Of a stretch of 64,000 bases of DNA, positions 1 to 8,277 are shown in pieces. The stretch spans positions 107,027 to 171,026 of the forward strand of contig CAMBTM010000001.1 of assembly GCA_945870825.1 (NCBI GenBank), written 5' to 3'. Position 1 is the first letter of the stretch; each line of letters begins with the position of its first letter. The stretch comes from Rhizobium sp. Q54. GTDB lineage: Bacteria > Pseudomonadota > Alphaproteobacteria > UBA7879 > VGCX01. Below the pieces are notes generated by a model. It saw only the letters and a list, made by a program, of their open reading frames with translations. It did not search any database and had not been told where the DNA came from. The translations under genes and the position numbers were made by a program.

Positions 1-1
1 A

Positions 2-1042
2 ATGGCCCCCCGTCACCGGCGTTCAAAAACTCCTATAATCGATATCCTAAAGAAGGAGGCGGACCAGTTTGAATTTCATGCCATGGTCAAGCTTCTGGAG
101 AATATCAATAAAGAAGCGACCCCTCTTGGTGAAGGAGTAGACCCAACCAAAGAACCAGTGCGTCTTCAAGCCCGTGTCACCCAAGAATTTCCAAGCACCG
201 ATATCCACGCATTCCTTCCAACGAAGGATGATCATGTACCCCCGTTGCTGACAACGAACTTTTTTGGCATTGCAGGACATCAAGGGCCCCTGCCCGAACC
301 TTATACAACCCATATCATTCAGCGTGTTCTTCGCTATGATACAGCGCTTAGAGATTTTCTTGATATTTTTAACCATCGTCTCATGTCCTTGCTTCATCGT
401 ATTCGAAAAAAGTATTGGATTGGCGTGTCAGTCGAAAAACCTGAGTACACGTTGCTTGGAAAATGTTTCAAATCCCTTTTAGGACTTGGGACACCTCAAC
501 TGCAAGAACGCCTTGGGATCCCTGATAGAAGCCTTGCCTACTATGCAGGAATTCTGTGGCAAAAACCCCGTTCAGCAGAAGGTCTTGCGGTACTTCTTAA
601 AAACTTTTTTAGAATGCCTGTCACCATAAATCAGTTACAAGGGAAATGGGTCCATATCCCGCTTCCACAACAAACGATGCTGGGAAACCGCCATCATGCG
701 CTGGGTCATAGTGCCTTTGTTGGCCCCCGATACTGGGATCAGACATCTTATTTTATGGTGACCTTAGGGCCTATGTCTTTAGACCAATATATTGATTTTT
801 TAAAACCCGGCCCGGCTTATGAAGAAATAAAAAATCTTATCACCTATTATAACGGCCACACACAAGACTTTCGGTTGAACCTCATCCTTCAAAAAGAACA
901 ATTTCCCCATCCACGTCTTGGTTATGGGGTTGCACTTGGCTGGACATCTTGGTTAAATAGAACAAAGAATACAAAAAAACAGGATGATGGGCAATGCGTG
1001 TTAACGACCCTGCCCCTCAGGAAAATATACCAGAGGCTTTAA
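2..1042 (+). CDS. tssG: Type VI secretion baseplate protein TssG (ImpH/VasB family)
   Basis: 346 residues, the normal size for TssG, which joins TssE, TssF and TssK to form the T6SS baseplate wedge under the contractile sheath. The N-terminal pattern (basic start, then FEFHAMVKLLE at about residues 23-33) and the conserved central block (FFGIAGHQGPLPEPYT at about 87-102, then ALRDFLDIFNHRLMSLLHR at about 115-133) are typical of the family. The ATG lies at base 2 of the window, so no ribosome binding site can be seen and an upstream start cannot be excluded, although the N-terminus aligns well with complete TssG proteins. It is followed without a gap by clpV (TAA then ATG). tssF would be expected just upstream, outside the window. 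Confidence 0.9.
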   Translation: MAPRHRRSKTPIIDILKKEADQFEFHAMVKLLENINKEATPLGEGVDPTKEPVRLQARVTQEFPSTDIHAFLPTKDDHVPPLLTTNFFGIAGHQGPLPEPYTTHIIQRVLRYDTALRDFLDIFNHRLMSLLHRIRKKYWIGVSVEKPEYTLLGKCFKSLLGLGTPQLQERLGIPDRSLAYYAGILWQKPRSAEGLAVLLKNFFRMPVTINQLQGKWVHIPLPQQTMLGNRHHALGHSAFVGPRYWDQTSYFMVTLGPMSLDQYIDFLKPGPAYEEIKNLITYYNGHTQDFRLNLILQKEQFPHPRLGYGVALGWTSWLNRTKNTKKQDDGQCVLTTLPLRKIYQRL

Positions 1043-3601
1043 ATGCAAAATCTTAGTTCCCTTATCGAAAACCTCAATAAGACCTGCAAGCGGTCGTTGG
1101 AGGAAGCGGCTCAATTTTGCGTCTCAAAAACCCATTTCACCATTGATCTGGAACATCTTCTCTATAAACTTCTTGAACGTCCTGATACTGATCTTACCAT
1201 CCTTTTAAGGTATTACGAGATTGATACAGACAAAACCCTTCAACAACTCAAAGCAGCGCTGGATCAATTCAAGCGGGGCAATAATAAAACCCCAGGGCTG
1301 TCCCCTTCCCTTGTAAAATTATTGGAACGGGCGTGGATCATGGCCTCACTCCACCTCAAACAACCCCAAATTCGATCAGGGGCCTTGCTTTTGGCCCTGT
1401 TAAAAACTGAAGAACTTCTTGGAACACTCGTGAATAATTGCCCTGAACTTCTGCGTATTCCCCGCAATCAGTTGGAAGAAGACATCAAGGAATTGATCAA
1501 ATCCAGTGCAGAAGAAATCATTGATAAGCATCACCCGGATGAACCTAACCTCCCCGATAGAAGCTCAACGCCAGCGTTGGACAAATTTACGATTGATCTG
1601 ACAAAACTGGCTGCCCTTGGCAAAATTGACCCCATCGAAGGCCGGGACAACGAAATCCGTCAAATGATCGACATCCTGAGCCGCCGCCGCCAAAACAATC
1701 CTATCCTTACAGGCGATGCAGGTGTAGGGAAAACGGCCGTTGTCGAAGGACTTGCCTTGCGTATCCATGCAGGAACTGTCCCTGAGAGTTTAAAGAATGT
1801 TTCGATTAGAACCCTTGATCTTGGTCTTTTGGAAGCAGGCGCTGGGATGAAGGGAGAATTCGAACAACGTCTTAAATCTGTCATCGAAGAAGTACAGGGA
1901 TCTTTGAGGCCCATTATTCTCTTTATTGATGAAGCCCATACCTTGATTGGGGCTAAAGAAAAAAACAACGATGCGGCCAATCTTTTAAAACCTGCACTCG
2001 CCAGAGGTGAGCTACGAACCATTGCCGCAACCACCTGGGGAGAATACAAACGGTATTTTGAAAAGGACCCCGCCCTTACCCGCCGGTTCCAAGTCGTTAA
2101 TGTGCGTGAACCTGACGAACAAACAGCGATTCGTATGCTACGGGGTTTGACCCACAAACTAGAACAACACCATCATGTCTTGATCCTTGACCAGGCCCTT
2201 CAAGATGCGGTCAAACTTTCTAACCGCTATATTGGGGAACGAAGACTGCCCGATAAAGCTGTCAGTCTTTTGGATACTGCCTGTGCCAGGGTCCATGTCG
2301 CCCAACATTCTGTTCCAGAAAAGATCGAAGATCTTACCCAAACGATTCAAGCCTTAAAACGTGAAGAATCAATGCTGAAAAAAGAAGAAGAACGCGGTCA
2401 CGGAACCCATAAAGAAAAGTGCCAAGAAATCCAAGCCCAGATCAAAGGGTACGAAAAACAACTCCAGAAAAGTCAGACACAATGGCAAGAAGAACTGTCC
2501 CTTGTGAAGAAAATTCAAACACTAACGGATAAAAAACAGATTCAAGCATTACGCAAACAGCTGGAAGAGAAGCAAAAAGAAGAAACCATGGTGCCCCTTT
2601 GTGTAAACACAGAGGTTGTCGCCCAGGTTATATCGTCCTGGACTGGCATTCCTTTGGGGAAAATGATTCGAGATGAGGTGGATACCCTTCTTGCCTTAGA
2701 AAAAATCTTAGGCCAACGGCTTATTGGCCAAGAAAGCGCCCTCAACACCCTTGCAAAGCATATTATTACCTATCGTGCTAATTTGGATGAACCAGGCAAA
2801 CCCGTCGGCGTCTTTCTCCTTGCAGGCCCCAGCGGTGTTGGAAAAACAGAAACGGCTTTGGCCCTTGCCGATAGCCTTTATGGGGGGGAACGAAATCTCA
2901 TCACTATTAACATGTCCGAATACCAAGAGGCGCATAGTGTATCAGGCTTGAAAGGATCCCCTCCAGGCTATGTTGGCTATGGCCAAGGGGGAATTTTGAC
3001 AGAGGCTGTGCGTCACAGTCCCTATAGTGTCATTTTGTTGGATGAAATTGAAAAGGCCCACAAGGATGTCCTGGAGCTCTTTTATCAAGTTTTTGATAAA
3101 GGTACGCTGGATGATTCCGAGGGCGTCACGGTCGACTTTAAAAACACCATTATCCTTATGACGACTAACCTTGGAACACAGACCATCTCACGCATGCATG
3201 ATGAAAAGACGGATCAGCTCATCAAGGCACTTCGTCCTGAATTGATCCAGCACTTCAAACCAGCCCTTCTGGGCCGCATGGTTGTGGTGCCCTTCTTGCC
3301 CTTATCACAAGATAACATCCACGCCATCGTGAAGCTAAAAATGGATAAAATCGCTAAACGGTTCCAAGACAATCATCGGGCAAAGTTTTCCTATAATCAG
3401 GCCGTTGTTGATAGAATCGCCGAGCGATGTGAAGACCCTAGCAGTGGGGCCCGTAATATTGATGCTATCATTAATCAGAACATTTTGCCCCTTTTATCAG
3501 CAGAAGTACTAAAACATGTTGCAGAAGAATCTCCTTTTGATAATATTACCTTGGCCATTAAGGGAGATGCGTTCACTTGTTCCTTTAAATTTGGAAAATA
3601 G
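1043..3601 (+). CDS. clpV: T6SS sheath-recycling AAA+ ATPase ClpV (TssH)
   Basis: 852-residue Clp/Hsp100-type ATPase that disassembles contracted TssB/TssC sheaths in the cytoplasm. An N-terminal helical repeat domain (about 1-160) precedes NBD1 with Walker A GDAGVGKT (224-231) and Walker B DE at 296-297. A coiled-coil middle region (about 410-520) rich in Glu, Lys and Gln follows. NBD2 has Walker A GPSGVGKT (595-602) and Walker B DE at 667-668. The position between tssG and vgrG identifies it as ClpV rather than the chaperone ClpB, as does an N-domain unlike that of ClpB. Both ATP sites look intact. The start codon abuts the tssG stop, which suggests translational coupling. Confidence 0.93.
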   Translation: MQNLSSLIENLNKTCKRSLEEAAQFCVSKTHFTIDLEHLLYKLLERPDTDLTILLRYYEIDTDKTLQQLKAALDQFKRGNNKTPGLSPSLVKLLERAWIMASLHLKQPQIRSGALLLALLKTEELLGTLVNNCPELLRIPRNQLEEDIKELIKSSAEEIIDKHHPDEPNLPDRSSTPALDKFTIDLTKLAALGKIDPIEGRDNEIRQMIDILSRRRQNNPILTGDAGVGKTAVVEGLALRIHAGTVPESLKNVSIRTLDLGLLEAGAGMKGEFEQRLKSVIEEVQGSLRPIILFIDEAHTLIGAKEKNNDAANLLKPALARGELRTIAATTWGEYKRYFEKDPALTRRFQVVNVREPDEQTAIRMLRGLTHKLEQHHHVLILDQALQDAVKLSNRYIGERRLPDKAVSLLDTACARVHVAQHSVPEKIEDLTQTIQALKREESMLKKEEERGHGTHKEKCQEIQAQIKGYEKQLQKSQTQWQEELSLVKKIQTLTDKKQIQALRKQLEEKQKEETMVPLCVNTEVVAQVISSWTGIPLGKMIRDEVDTLLALEKILGQRLIGQESALNTLAKHIITYRANLDEPGKPVGVFLLAGPSGVGKTETALALADSLYGGERNLITINMSEYQEAHSVSGLKGSPPGYVGYGQGGILTEAVRHSPYSVILLDEIEKAHKDVLELFYQVFDKGTLDDSEGVTVDFKNTIILMTTNLGTQTISRMHDEKTDQLIKALRPELIQHFKPALLGRMVVVPFLPLSQDNIHAIVKLKMDKIAKRFQDNHRAKFSYNQAVVDRIAERCEDPSSGARNIDAIINQNILPLLSAEVLKHVAEESPFDNITLAIKGDAFTCSFKFGK

Positions 3602-3619
3602 TGCAACGCTGCAGCAGGG

Positions 3620-5719
3620 ATGATTACAAGTCAACAGAATGCCTATCTATCGATCACGACCAAGTTAGGGAAAGACAAAATTTTCCTCAAGAACTTTCGT
3701 GGCAGAGAAAGCTTGTCCGATCTTTTTGAATTTCAACTAGAACTCTACATTCCTTTTGCCATCAATGCCCAGGCTATGAACCTAGACTTTTCAACCCTTA
3801 TTGAAACACAAGCCACTGTTACCATCACGGTCAACGGCAAGACTCGCTATTTTAATGGCATCATCACAGAGCTCGTCCAAGGCCCTACCTTGGCTAAGAA
3901 TAAAGATGTTCCCAATCGAAAAGATGAACGAACTTTTTTTTATGCAACGCTTCGTCCCCAAGCTTGGATGATGACACTGACAGAAAACTGCAGGATCTTC
4001 CAAAAACAAAATGCTATTACGATTATTAAACAAGTTCTAAAGGATCATGGGATTACGATCTCAGACCAAACCAGCACCTGTGGCACAACTGTCAGTGAGT
4101 TTTGTGTACAATATAACGAAAGTGACTTTAACTTTATTTCACGCTTGATGGAAGAAGAAGGCATTGCGTACTACTTTAAGCATGCGGATGGATTACATAC
4201 CATGACGCTTGTGGATGGAAGTCAGCCTTTTGAAACCTTGCCTGACTTTGCAACCATCCCCGTTTCTCCTTATCCTCAAAATCCAACGGTCGGCGCTTTT
4301 TCTTTCTATGATGTCCGGACCACCCAACAAATTGTGCCCTCAAAGTATACTTATACGGATTATGATTTTCAAAAACCCGCCACTAACTTAAAGGCCGCCG
4401 CTGCAGGCAAAGGTAAACTCAGGGAATATTACCATTATCCAGGACGGTATATCCTAGCCAACAGGGGAACTTCTCTCACTAATATCAGAATGGAAGAACT
4501 TGAATTTCCAGCGGGATCTTTTACAGCGCAATCGGATATTCATGGACTTGAGATTGCCTATACATTTACGCTTTCTGACGCGTTACATCCAAAAGCGATC
4601 CGTCAAGATCTTAACAATAGTCAATTCACAATATTTTCCATTGATCACCAAGCAACATTGGATGATAGTTTGTCTCAAAACGTTTTAGACGCTGCCACTT
4701 ACGCATTAAACTATACAAACACTGTAACATTTTATAAAAAAGAGGTCCCTTATCGCCCAGCACGACGTGCCTATATTCCGCGCATCTATGGCACACAAAC
4801 AGCCACGGTCTGCGGCAAAGATGGTGAAGAAATCTGGACTGATAATTATGGACGCATTCTCGTTAAATTCCACTGGGATATAAGCAGTACAACGGCTGAA
4901 AACGTATCCTGTTGGATACGGGTTGCCCAAGTATGGGCCCATAAAAACTGGGGTGCTTTTTTCACGCCAAGAATCGGGCAAGAGGTTGTCATCTCTTTCC
5001 TCAATGGCGACCCTGATAAACCTTTGGTCACAGGATGTGTTTATAACGCCACCAATATGCCTCCTTATGGGCCTGATATGGCCACCAAGAATGGTTTTAA
5101 AACCAACTCGTCTAAAGGAGGAGGCGGATTTAATGAACTCCATTTTGATGACAAAAAGGGCACAGAAAACTTCTTTATGCAGGCCCAAACCGATATGACC
5201 ACCATGATTTTAGATGGTCAGCGCGTGACAACAATTAAGGGGACCAAGGGGAAGGGCCATGATACCTTGACCATGACCAAAGGAAACCGAACAACCACGC
5301 TTACAGAAGGAAATGACTCCCTGACTCTTGCAAAAGGAAATCGCACAACAAAAATCAGTGATAACCTTGATCTAAGTGTTGGGAAAAATGCGACCATTAG
5401 CATTGGAAAGGATTGTAATATTTCTGTTGGGGGAACTCTGACCATTACAGTCACCAAAGATTGCATCATCAAGACTACTGGAAAAATTGATCAAGAAGCT
5501 GTTGACGCCTTTTCAGCAAAGGGGATGAAAATCAGTCATGAAGCAGAAACTGAGTACGATGTGAAAGCGCTCCAAATCAAAATGACCCCCGGCGCCATGT
5601 ATTCTGTAAAAGGTCCCATGATCAACCTTGAAGGAGCAGCGACCATAATCAAGGGACCTGCTGTTAGTATTCTTGGGGGCATGACAATCATCAAAGGTTG
5701 TATGGTTGTGTTAGGATAA
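3620..5719 (+). CDS. vgrG: T6SS spike protein VgrG (TssI)
   Basis: 699 residues. VgrG trimers form the puncturing spike on the Hcp tube. The gp27-like part covers roughly residues 1-380. The gp5-like OB fold follows at about 385-480 (DNYGRILVKFHWD, then WAHKNWGAFFTPRIGQEVVI), the hallmark of the family. The rest, about 510-699, is made of short Gly/Thr/Ile-rich beta-strand repeats (LTLAKGNRTT, ISIGKDCNISVGG, ILGGMTIIKG) expected for the needle's triangular beta-helix. It ends within that needle, with no extra C-terminal toxin domain, so effectors must be carried through partner proteins. The next gene starts 3 nt after the stop. Confidence 0.94.
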   Translation: MITSQQNAYLSITTKLGKDKIFLKNFRGRESLSDLFEFQLELYIPFAINAQAMNLDFSTLIETQATVTITVNGKTRYFNGIITELVQGPTLAKNKDVPNRKDERTFFYATLRPQAWMMTLTENCRIFQKQNAITIIKQVLKDHGITISDQTSTCGTTVSEFCVQYNESDFNFISRLMEEEGIAYYFKHADGLHTMTLVDGSQPFETLPDFATIPVSPYPQNPTVGAFSFYDVRTTQQIVPSKYTYTDYDFQKPATNLKAAAAGKGKLREYYHYPGRYILANRGTSLTNIRMEELEFPAGSFTAQSDIHGLEIAYTFTLSDALHPKAIRQDLNNSQFTIFSIDHQATLDDSLSQNVLDAATYALNYTNTVTFYKKEVPYRPARRAYIPRIYGTQTATVCGKDGEEIWTDNYGRILVKFHWDISSTTAENVSCWIRVAQVWAHKNWGAFFTPRIGQEVVISFLNGDPDKPLVTGCVYNATNMPPYGPDMATKNGFKTNSSKGGGGFNELHFDDKKGTENFFMQAQTDMTTMILDGQRVTTIKGTKGKGHDTLTMTKGNRTTTLTEGNDSLTLAKGNRTTKISDNLDLSVGKNATISIGKDCNISVGGTLTITVTKDCIIKTTGKIDQEAVDAFSAKGMKISHEAETEYDVKALQIKMTPGAMYSVKGPMINLEGAATIIKGPAVSILGGMTIIKGCMVVLG

Positions 5720-5722
5720 ATC

Positions 5723-6478
5723 ATGTCAGATATCACCCCCGAACTTCTCGAACAAATTCGCCTCGCTCAGAAAAAACCTCAGCCCATAGAGGATACGAGC
5801 CCTGAAAAACCAGCATTATCACAAACCCCAGACCCATCCCTTGTCGTCCATGAGATCAAAAATCATGATGGCAAGGTTATCCAAAAAATTCCCCTTAAGA
5901 ATGGTGTGATTGATGGAATATTGGAAGTTTTTGATGAAAAAGGAAATCTCAGACAATCCATTCCTTATGAAAATAACCTAACCCAAGGCACCATGATGGG
6001 GTATGACGACCTTGGCAACATCCTTTATGAAATACCCTTTAAAGATGGGAAAAAAGAGGGGCTCGGAACTTTTTATATGAATGGCACCAAATCATCCGAT
6101 ATCACATTCCAAAATGATCAGATGGATGGCTCCTTTACTGCATACCATGGCAATGGAGCCATCAGCATGCAGGTGACCTATAAAGAAAGCCATATGGATG
6201 GGGAACTATCAGCCTTTAACGAAAGGGGAACACTTGTTAAAAAAGAAACCTATGCCATGGGGAAAAAGAACGGCCCAAGTCAAACATTTTATCCCAGCGG
6301 CAACCTGTATGAAGAAGCAACCTTTGAAAATAATATTCCCATCAATCAATCAACGACGTATCATGAAAATCAAAAACCCATGACGATTAAGCACTATAAG
6401 GAAGGTAAAATTGTGTTAACAGAAACCTACGATGACAATGGGGGTTTGAAAAAAAAGGAAGCTGGAACCAATGGATAA
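5723..6478 (+). CDS. MORN/YwqK-type repeat protein in the T6SS spike operon
   Basis: 251 residues with no signal peptide. After a Pro-rich N-terminal segment (about 1-45), the rest is a series of roughly 20-25-residue MORN-like repeats with the pattern G-x4-Y-x3-G and following acidic or basic strands (for example GTFYMNGTKSSDITF, GSFTAYHGNGAISMQVTY, GPSQTFYPSGNLYEEATF). Such repeats occur in the YwqK antitoxin family, which appears next to polymorphic toxins, but no toxin gene is visible here. The gene lies 3 nt after vgrG and overlaps the PAAR-like gene by 8 nt, so it is made together with the spike. A role as immunity protein or as spike/effector adaptor are both possible; neither is shown by the sequence. 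Confidence 0.8.
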   Translation: MSDITPELLEQIRLAQKKPQPIEDTSPEKPALSQTPDPSLVVHEIKNHDGKVIQKIPLKNGVIDGILEVFDEKGNLRQSIPYENNLTQGTMMGYDDLGNILYEIPFKDGKKEGLGTFYMNGTKSSDITFQNDQMDGSFTAYHGNGAISMQVTYKESHMDGELSAFNERGTLVKKETYAMGKKNGPSQTFYPSGNLYEEATFENNIPINQSTTYHENQKPMTIKHYKEGKIVLTETYDDNGGLKKKEAGTNG

Positions 6479-6854
6479 ATTCGTCATTTCAGGGGCTATG
6501 GCTATGTGTTCCAAAGGAATGGCCCCCTCTGCTCTGAGCTTTCTTCCAACGCCCCCCGTCGTGGGCCCTGTGCCTCTTGGCAATATTACAGCCATGGTCC
6601 CCAACCTTAACGTTATGCCCTTTGGCATGTGTACCAGCCCAGCGAATCCGGCTGTTGCAGCAGCCACAGCCGCAGCCTTAGGGGTCCTCACCCCTATGCC
6701 TTGTGTGCCAGCACCTGCAGGTCCTTGGGCGCCTGGGTCGAAGGCCCTGATTGGAACTAATCCCGGCATTTTAGCATCCAGTAAACTCATGTGTTCTTAC
6801 GCTGGCAACATTAGTATAACATTTCCAGGACAATCCATCGTGGTTGGAGAGTAG
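6471..6854 (+). CDS. DUF4280 PAAR-like spike-tip protein
   Basis: 127 residues, small and rich in Pro, Ala and Gly, matching the DUF4280 PAAR-like family. Four Cys-containing motifs are spaced through the chain (AMCSKG near the N-terminus, GMCTSP, MPCVPAPAGPWAPGS in the middle, LMCSYAGN before the end), and the C-terminus is a beta-strand ending in FPGQSIVVGE. PAAR-like proteins cap the VgrG trimer with a sharp, often metal-bound cone. The position after vgrG fits that job. The start ATG overlaps the end of the upstream repeat gene (ATGGATAA). It carries no toxin extension: the protein is the tip only. Confidence 0.88.
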   Translation: MDKFVISGAMAMCSKGMAPSALSFLPTPPVVGPVPLGNITAMVPNLNVMPFGMCTSPANPAVAAATAAALGVLTPMPCVPAPAGPWAPGSKALIGTNPGILASSKLMCSYAGNISITFPGQSIVVGE

Positions 6855-6856
6855 TC

Positions 6857-7747
6857 ATGTCTGTTTTAAAAATAGTCCTTATGATTTTTATATCACTTGT
6901 TATTGGGATTGGTGTATCGGGATACTTAACGGGGGTTAAGAACCCTTCCCCCCTTGCCTCTTTAGGAAAAGTTTTCACATCAGCCAAACAATCTATTGGG
7001 AATGCCTTGTTGACAACCGTACCGGAAATTCCAGCCCCCAATGCCGTTCCTCAAGAGGGTTACCCGACACCTGGTGTTACTATGACCCCTACGGAAATCA
7101 GCAGTGCTCAGTTGTATTTCAATCAACTCGCGGGCGTTGATATGGCCGAAAAGAAGAAAGAGGAAGAAAAGGCCCAAAAAGAAAAGGAAAAAGATGCAAA
7201 AGAGAATAAGGATAAAATCCCATCCTCCCTTTTTCCTGTTCCAAAAAAAAGGAGAAGTTTGGAAGATACAGAGACCCTTGAAAAAGGCGCTGTTTACGCA
7301 CTTGGAACAAATCCTTATGGTCCCCCTCCCAATGTGAAAGAGGAAATTTTTAATCTCGATTCCCTCCTTTATATCGATAATGACCCCCATGCCTTGCCAG
7401 AAGACTATCTTAGTCAAGATGCCCCCTATGAAAAGCAAAATGAACGTTTTCATCAAGAAGAACCCGTTCAAGAAAGAGTATCCCCAGCCCCCCTTGATCA
7501 TGGCCATGACTTTACGATACAGTTAGGAGCCTTTTTAAAAAAAGAAGGCGCTGAAAATCTAGAGAAAAAACTTTCTAAAGAGGGATATCACGTGCATATC
7601 GATCCAATACATAATGAACATCATGTCTTGTATGCTGTCCGATTCAAAGAATCCATGACCCATGGAGAAGCAAAGCACCACAAGGATATTCTGATGAAAA
7701 AAGGTATCCAAACTGTTATCGTCCCCTTCCATAAGGAATCATTATGA
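6857..7747 (+). CDS. SPOR-domain inner-membrane protein of the T6SS operon
   Basis: 296 residues. A single N-terminal membrane segment (about 4-25) anchors a periplasmic chain. This contains a highly charged Lys/Glu stretch (about 96-120) and a disordered Pro/Glu region. A C-terminal SPOR fold lies at about 217-290 (FTIQLGAFLKKEGAENLEKKL, ending near QTVIVPF). SPOR domains bind peptidoglycan strands stripped of stem peptides and usually serve in cell division. The gene sits 2 nt after the PAAR-like gene and overlaps the lipoprotein gene by 4 nt, so it belongs to the T6SS transcript rather than a division cluster. It is not a core T6SS gene. An anchoring or wall-opening role for the secretion machine is an inference. 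Confidence 0.82.
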   Translation: MSVLKIVLMIFISLVIGIGVSGYLTGVKNPSPLASLGKVFTSAKQSIGNALLTTVPEIPAPNAVPQEGYPTPGVTMTPTEISSAQLYFNQLAGVDMAEKKKEEEKAQKEKEKDAKENKDKIPSSLFPVPKKRRSLEDTETLEKGAVYALGTNPYGPPPNVKEEIFNLDSLLYIDNDPHALPEDYLSQDAPYEKQNERFHQEEPVQERVSPAPLDHGHDFTIQLGAFLKKEGAENLEKKLSKEGYHVHIDPIHNEHHVLYAVRFKESMTHGEAKHHKDILMKKGIQTVIVPFHKESL

Positions 7748-8277
7748 TGAACCAACTTTTTAAACATTGTATCGCAGCAATCACACTCGTATGTCTTACC
7801 CATTGTTCCGAGATGACGGACTATATTTTTGAAGAAGAAGATATTTTCTTTATTGATGAATTAATCCTTTCTGCTTCCCCAACAATGAATAAGGGCATGC
7901 CTTTACGTGTTGACTTCGTTATCGTAAAGGACCCCATTATTGCTGAGCATGTGGCAAAACTAAGCGCACGGCAGTTCATGAAGCAACGCAAGCAATTGAA
8001 ACTTGATCATCCAGAAAATATTAAAATTAAATCTTTTGAAATGATCCCCAATCAGAGTATCGTCACGCCTCTAAAATATCTAAGAAACCAAGTAGCAGCG
8101 GCTTTTCTCTTTGCAGATTATAATAATCAGCACAAAAATCGTTGGAAGATTTACACCTCTGATGTTGTCACGGTAAAGCTTTTGGATAAAACCTTAGCCA
8201 TTAGTTCCCATAAATGGAATGAAAAAGAAAAGTCTGTCCATTCGCGCGAAAATGACGGGATTGTTGTTTTAAACTAA
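7744..8277 (+). CDS. TssJ-like T6SS outer-membrane lipoprotein (putative)
   Basis: 177 residues with a lipoprotein signal peptide: a hydrophobic segment ending in the lipobox LTHC, Cys at about residue 21. The mature part is a small beta-rich domain with a pattern reminiscent of TssJ: N-K-G-x-P-L-R-V-D-F-V-I-V-K at about 57, then a loop, then a strand pair near YLRNQVAAAFLFADY. TssJ is the outer-membrane lipoprotein that holds TssM/TssL in the T6SS membrane complex. Similarity is weak, so the call relies heavily on operon position (ATGA overlap with the SPOR gene) and the lipobox. It converges with ubiH, overlapping it by 4 nt. Confidence 0.55.
   Translation: MMNQLFKHCIAAITLVCLTHCSEMTDYIFEEEDIFFIDELILSASPTMNKGMPLRVDFVIVKDPIIAEHVAKLSARQFMKQRKQLKLDHPENIKIKSFEMIPNQSIVTPLKYLRNQVAAAFLFADYNNQHKNRWKIYTSDVVTVKLLDKTLAISSHKWNEKEKSVHSRENDGIVVLN

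Noticed and set aside
1660..2157. 165-codon frame antisense to clpV
   Set aside because: Shadow of conserved NBD1 code; Ser/Arg-rich and without family features.
6416..6790. 124-codon frame antisense to the PAAR-like gene
   Set aside because: The plus-strand DUF4280 match is clear; the reverse frame is Gly/Ala/Pro-rich only because it mirrors it.
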